Shown here: piece after piece, positions 59,726 to 64,000 of the stretch
Layout: each line of letters starts with the position of its first letter
How positions within the stretch are numbered: the stretch's first letter is position 1
Assembly: GCA_030737835.1 (NCBI GenBank)
Contig: CM060854.1
Span: 18,389,858-18,453,857 of the forward strand
Direction of reading: 5' to 3'
Length of the DNA: 64,000 nt
From: Acorus gramineus
Taxonomy: Eukaryota > Streptophyta > Magnoliopsida > Acorales > Acoraceae
Position numbers and translations under genes: made by a program
The notes under the pieces: generated by a model
Database searches by the model: none
What the model saw: the letters and a program-made list of their open reading frames with translations, nothing else
Told to the model about the DNA's origin: nothing

Positions 59726-60394
59726 AATGTTCTAAATAAAATTATAATTTTTTAATTTGCATGATAAATTTTGAATTTTACAATTTATTTTTAGTAGTAT
59801 CTTTCACTTTCATAGTTTTTATATCTTTATTCTCTATATAAAAATGTTATTCATTTTCATCTTTTTAATATTTATTGTGCGAAGAATTAACTCTTGCAGA
59901 ATTTTAATTGTTTAAAATAATACATTTTTCAATCCCAATCCGAATCAAATCCTAACTTAACACGAATCTGAACAAAACCCGACGGGTTGAGTTCGGGATG
60001 AGCTTCTCTAACCCGAGGGTTAGGTGGGTTGGGTTTGAGTTGGCTTTTTTCAATCTCAGATTGGGATCAGATTGAGCTCCAACCTGACCCAACCCGCCGC
60101 GTTGCTAGTTTCATCATTAATTGTGACATTTATAATCAACACTGATATTAAAGAATCAATCGTCAAAGTGGATTTTTTTACTCCAATTTTTAGATATCTT
60201 TGAACTTCAAATTTTGGATTTTAGTTTTTATGTTTTAATATTGAACAACACGGCATTTGTGGAAAAAGCTGATCTAGAGAATAACTTTAGAATTGATCAT
60301 TTTAATTAACTTAGTGCATGATTAGTTTTTAAAAATCAGTTCCAAACATAATTTAAATTAATTAGTATAATTAATTATTTATTTTTGTATATGT
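59726..60394. other. Intergenic DNA, no gene seen
   Basis: AT-rich DNA with another cluster of CCCAACCCG-type words at 59,930-60,110. No supported feature. Confidence 0.5.
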
Positions 60395-60665
60395 GAGAAT
60401 AAGATGATATTGATATGTCAGCCCTTTAAAATTGTGTTATTCCACCAATCTATTTCTATTTCACTGATATAACATGGACTCATGTCACCTCTTATAAATC
60501 ATGGCCCATGTATAAATTAAGGAGCATCAAATCATTTTTCACATATTATAATTCTTTGTTCACAAACTTTATTCATCATTTATCCACAATTTATCGTCAG
60601 TCAATAAAAAAATAAAAACTCTATTATTAAGTTTTCTAACGAGAATGACTAAAAACACAATCATA
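60395..60665 (+). repeat. Diverged direct repeat, left copy
   Basis: It shares order and wording with 61640-61905: GATATTGATAT, TTATTCCACC, CACYTCTTATAAAT, TTTATCCACA and TAACGAGAAT-like words in the same order. The two copies flank an 810-bp solo LTR. The nature of the repeat is unknown. Confidence 0.5.
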
Positions 60666-60778
60666 TATAAAATGACTTTCTCATTAGTTATCTATCTCAG
60701 AATAATTTAACATGGAATAACTATATTAGGATTAAAAAATAGTATATCAAAGAAACAATCAATTTTCTATATGGTTAT

Positions 60779-61588
60779 TGTAAGTGACTGAATTAGTCAG
60801 TGCCGAATAAACACAAGGGCTGGACTAGGAGCAGCCCCTGTTGATAAAAATGGGTGAGAGGAAGGAGAACCCATGGGCCCGAAATTTCACCAACGGCTCA
60901 GATTAATCCGTTTTCCTTCGAAAGTCGGGCAGATGATTAAGCCCGACCTAAAAAGGCAACCATACACTGTTAAGTCACAGGACAGGAATCAAACGTTGCC
61001 CGACCTTAAGATTAAGCCGACTAGAGAGCAATACCCGAGTAGAAGGCAGGTCGGCCATAGGGCCCTCCTCTGCGGAAGAACGGTTAGCGAAGGGAATATT
61101 CCCTGACACTGGAAAAGGACAGTTCGTCAGAAGAACGGTTATAGTATGATGATGATCCCTAGGAGCTGCGTGTTCAAGGATCCTGAGGCCACATGGAGTT
61201 TTCATATCATGATATGATCACCCCGCAAGGCCAAGCTCAGCACGCCCTTATGGAGTATAAAAGGGGAGACTTCCCCTCCTTCTAGAGGTATGCAGATAAT
61301 GACTCTCTCTCCTATGAAAACGGAATGACTCCAAATTCCTCTTCTTCCCAGGAGGGAGAGATTTACTGACTTGAGCGTTGGAGGGGCGTTAGCCGGCACA
61401 ACACTGGTGTGAGTTTCAGGTACCCAAAGCCCCAGGAGAAGGAAGGAGCCGGACGATCAAGGAGGCTGCAAGCGGTGATGAATTGATGCGAAAGGAAGAA
61501 CCAGCCCACGCCATCTCGGGTCTACATTCAAAGCCCGGATCATCGAAGATCCGGCCCAAGAGAGGAGAACCAGATTCCATCCCCCACA
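60779..61588 (+). mobile_element. Solo LTR, probably gypsy (Tat-like)
   Basis: This 810-bp segment starts TGTAAGTGACTG and ends CCCCCACA, with a perfect 5-bp target duplication GTTAT (60774-60778 and 61589-61593). A TATA box TATAAAAGG lies at 61256-61264, which sets the orientation. No internal region is present. It is GC-rich compared with its flanks. The Tat-like assignment is from general resemblance only. Confidence 0.75.
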
Positions 61589-61639
61589 GTTATATTGTTT
61601 GGTTCACCAAGGAAATAAATGGGTAAATGCATCCTAGAA

Positions 61640-61905
61640 TATGGAAGATTAAGTGGATATTGATATTTCTAATCCTCCTAAAATTATGTCATTCCACTCA
61701 ACCTACTTTCAGGAGTACGAGAAGGATCCATATGTCAAATCATATGTATCACTTCTTATAAATGCTCACATGTCAAATTTGTTATCACGTTTAATGAGTA
61801 TTTATGTGCATATCTTATTCGTTATTTATCCACAGTCAACCAAACAACAAAAGTTCATTATTATGATTTTCCAACGAGAATACTAGAAACACAATTAAAC
61901 AGAAA
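61640..61905 (+). repeat. Diverged direct repeat, right copy
   Basis: Partner of 60395-60665. Differences and small indels are frequent, so the duplication is old. Confidence 0.5.
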
Positions 61906-61919
61906 AATAGAGGGCTTTT

Positions 61920-62220
61920 TTATTTTTAGCTTTATATAAATTATATTATTTAGCAATCAATCTCTTCCTTCTTCATAATTTTTTTTGAGTCCCCAACTTT
62001 AACCACCTATTTCGTTTTTATATAGTCCCTCCGTTAAACGTCTATCTGTCTGAATATTCGAAGAATATTCCACGTGGTATTAGTTTGTGAAATGGAATTT
62101 TATTTTTAAATATCTATAAATTATGTTATTTAGTAATCAGTCCCTCCCTTCTTCATATTTCATTTTAAGTCTCCAACTTCAAATGCCATTTTCTTATTAG
62201 TCACTGGATAAAATGTATGT
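61920..62220 (+). repeat. Two-copy degenerate tandem repeat
   Basis: A unit of about 180 bp with words AGYAATCARTC, CCTTCTTCATA and AGTCYCCAACTT occurs at about 61,935-62,010 and again at 62,115-62,190. It has no coding sense. Confidence 0.4.
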
Positions 62221-62449
62221 ATGATTTTATAAGTATTTTGATATTTGAAACTTTTCTACAAAATATTTGGTGAAATATCTAAACAAAAACTGCATTTGCA
62301 TTGTTAGGTGTTCAGTGACAATTTTAATGTTATCTAATACGCATATGTTCACCCAATCCAAGATTTTTGAAATATCAAATTAGATATTTTGAGTGTGTTT
62401 AAAATTTAAAATATAAAAATTTTAGATGCTATTAAAAAAAGAGTCATGC

Positions 62450-63857
62450 TACACATGCCTCATTATTTAGGCCCCATTGATAAGTCTCATGAGGTGTCAT
62501 TCCCTCATTGGTTGCTTGTTTGGCTTTTAAAAAATATTAAAAATGCAACATACAATATTTCTCTCATTTAAATCCCACATTTTCCTCTCTCATTAAACTC
62601 ATCCCCACTTTTTTCAAAAAACAAATCAACCTATTCCATTTTGGGAAATCAAATTTTTTCATAACCAATTCAAAATAAAAAAATAAAAAACTATTAAAAA
62701 CATGATCGAAATTCAAATTTTCTAGGGTTTCTTTAAAAAAAACTGAAAAAACGAAATCATTCAAAAAACCCAATTATTCAAAAACATCAAAAAAAGATGG
62801 AATTTTTATTTGTGACCCCTCATTCAACAAGAAAATGATAGCGACAATGAATAATCGACGTTTTTTTTTTTTGAAACGTTGTTGTTAATTTGATTATTAT
62901 TTAATTACAATCATCAGACAAAGTATTTGCGATTGATGCAAAGTTATTTTCGATGAATGTAGAAATAAAACACAGATCACGGTATAAAACAAGAGTTCAA
63001 CAATAAATTGTATTAAAAGTCAGTTATTGTTGTAAATGTAACTGACTTTTGTTATATATAACAATTAAAAGTTAGTTACATTGCACAAATGTAATTGACT
63101 TCCAGATATAATGCATGTTTATATTAAATTAACATGTCACTAACTTTTAAAAAATAATGTATATAAGTTTAAAATAATAGTTTGAAACGTAACTAACTTT
63201 TGAATGTTACACAATCCAAGTCAATGTAAAATAATTTAAGATCAAATGTCACATCCAAGAAAAAATTGTAATAAAGGCCGGACCAAATGTTGCTTCTTTA
63301 TTTTTTAATGGCGGTTCAAAAGAAATGTACTTCTATATTAAAAAAAAACGTATTTTTGGAAGAAAAAGGGATATTTTGCCGCGGTAAAAGCTTTTTCTTT
63401 AGCCAAATCAGTTTCCACCGGACAGTCAAAAAGTTTTTTTGTGCGACAAACAAGTAATAAATCCTTGGAATAATGCAAATTGAATGGATCCAAAAATGGA
63501 TTTAATATCTAGCACTAAATTCAATTATAAAAAATTGTAACAAATGCAAAATAAGGAATGTAACCCAAATACAAATTATGTTTTAGGTGGAGAAGAAAAA
63601 GAAGCCACAGACGGACGGACAGAGAGATCATGTATTTTTTTCATCTTATAAAGCAAAAGAGAGAAGACTATTAATTGTAAAAAATCATGGGATTTGATCC
63701 TCTAAAAAAATTCAAAAAATTATGCCACATTAGCAACAATTATAACCAACTCCTTAATTATGGAGAATAATTATTGAAAAATGCGGAAATGATAAAATAG
63801 GTATTAACACTTGTGTCACCTCATGGGGCTTATGTGGGGCTTGTGAATCATTATTAT
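62450..63857 (+). mobile_element. Palindrome-rich non-autonomous element, family X, copy 3
   Basis: The left end (CATGCCTCATTATTTAGGCC) and the right end (CACCTCATGGGGCTTATGTG) match the two termini of the copies at 7428-9112 and 25387-27071 in reverse orientation. The interior has the same GTTACATT and AAATGTAAC palindromes at 63,020-63,100. There is no ORF of note. This unlinked copy shows that family X is a mobile repeat and not just part of the segmental duplication. Confidence 0.55.
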
Positions 63858-64000
63858 TTAAAAAATTATGCAGTCAATGAAAAATTTATTTCACATGGTT
63901 CTAAACTTTTATTTATTTAGATATTTAGTGATTTTATGAGTATCTAATATTGTTAAAGAGTCATTAGTATGACAATATTAAGTCATTATTAATTTCCTAG
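63858..64000. other. Right edge of the window
   Basis: AT-rich DNA with no feature. Confidence 0.5.

Noticed and set aside
1-64000. CRISPR arrays, rRNA or tRNA genes, bacterial operons
   Set aside because: None was found. Repeats present are transposon ends, minisatellites or microsatellites, and the genes are spliced plant nuclear genes.

Overview
The window is nuclear DNA of a flowering plant. The evidence is split genes with GT-AG introns, plant-only families (DUF1644 RING-like protein, CGFS glutaredoxin of the GRXS15 type, TSO1-type CXC protein, At5g20050-like kinase), and AT-rich intergenic DNA packed with Ty1/copia, Ty3/gypsy, MULE, hAT and Tourist-like elements. The species cannot be told from the sequence. 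The GC-rich kinase exon is a weak hint of a monocot, magnoliid or early-diverging lineage.

Left half (1-31.75 kb): this is a large tandem segmental duplication. Unit 1 enters from the left edge and ends near 13,676. Unit 2 runs from about 13,677 to about 31,751. Each unit holds a copia element, several non-autonomous DNA elements, one complete DUF1644 gene (10,569-11,324 and 28,524-29,279, nearly identical), a LINE 3' fragment and the promoter plus first non-coding exon of the glutaredoxin gene. Only unit 2 continues into the whole glutaredoxin gene, so unit 1 ends in an orphan promoter. Both copia copies carry the same target-site duplication, so copia inserted first and the duplication followed. 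Each copia copy then took a gypsy insertion at a different place. The copy in unit 2 is a solo LTR; the one in unit 1 is cut by the window edge.

Middle (31.4-45.1 kb): the mitochondrial monothiol glutaredoxin gene (six coding exons, 171 aa) is followed by a decayed two-gene MULE with long terminal inverted repeats (36,838-45,069). A third gypsy LTR of the same family, a solo LTR, sits inside the MULE.

Right half (46-64 kb): a TSO1/tesmin-like CXC gene has 11 coding exons and about 1,007 aa. Its introns hold three hAT-type short elements and a small non-autonomous LTR element. Next comes the 3' exon of a receptor-like kinase on the minus strand that lacks its N-lobe inside the window. The last part is gene-free: a Tourist-like MITE, an 810-bp solo LTR with a perfect target duplication, and a third copy of a palindrome-rich non-autonomous element also seen in both duplication units.

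The host genes are unrelated housekeeping or regulatory genes (iron-sulfur/redox, zinc-finger protein, chromatin/cell-cycle regulator, kinase) and show no sign of acting as a cluster. The main interest is the layered duplication and transposon history.
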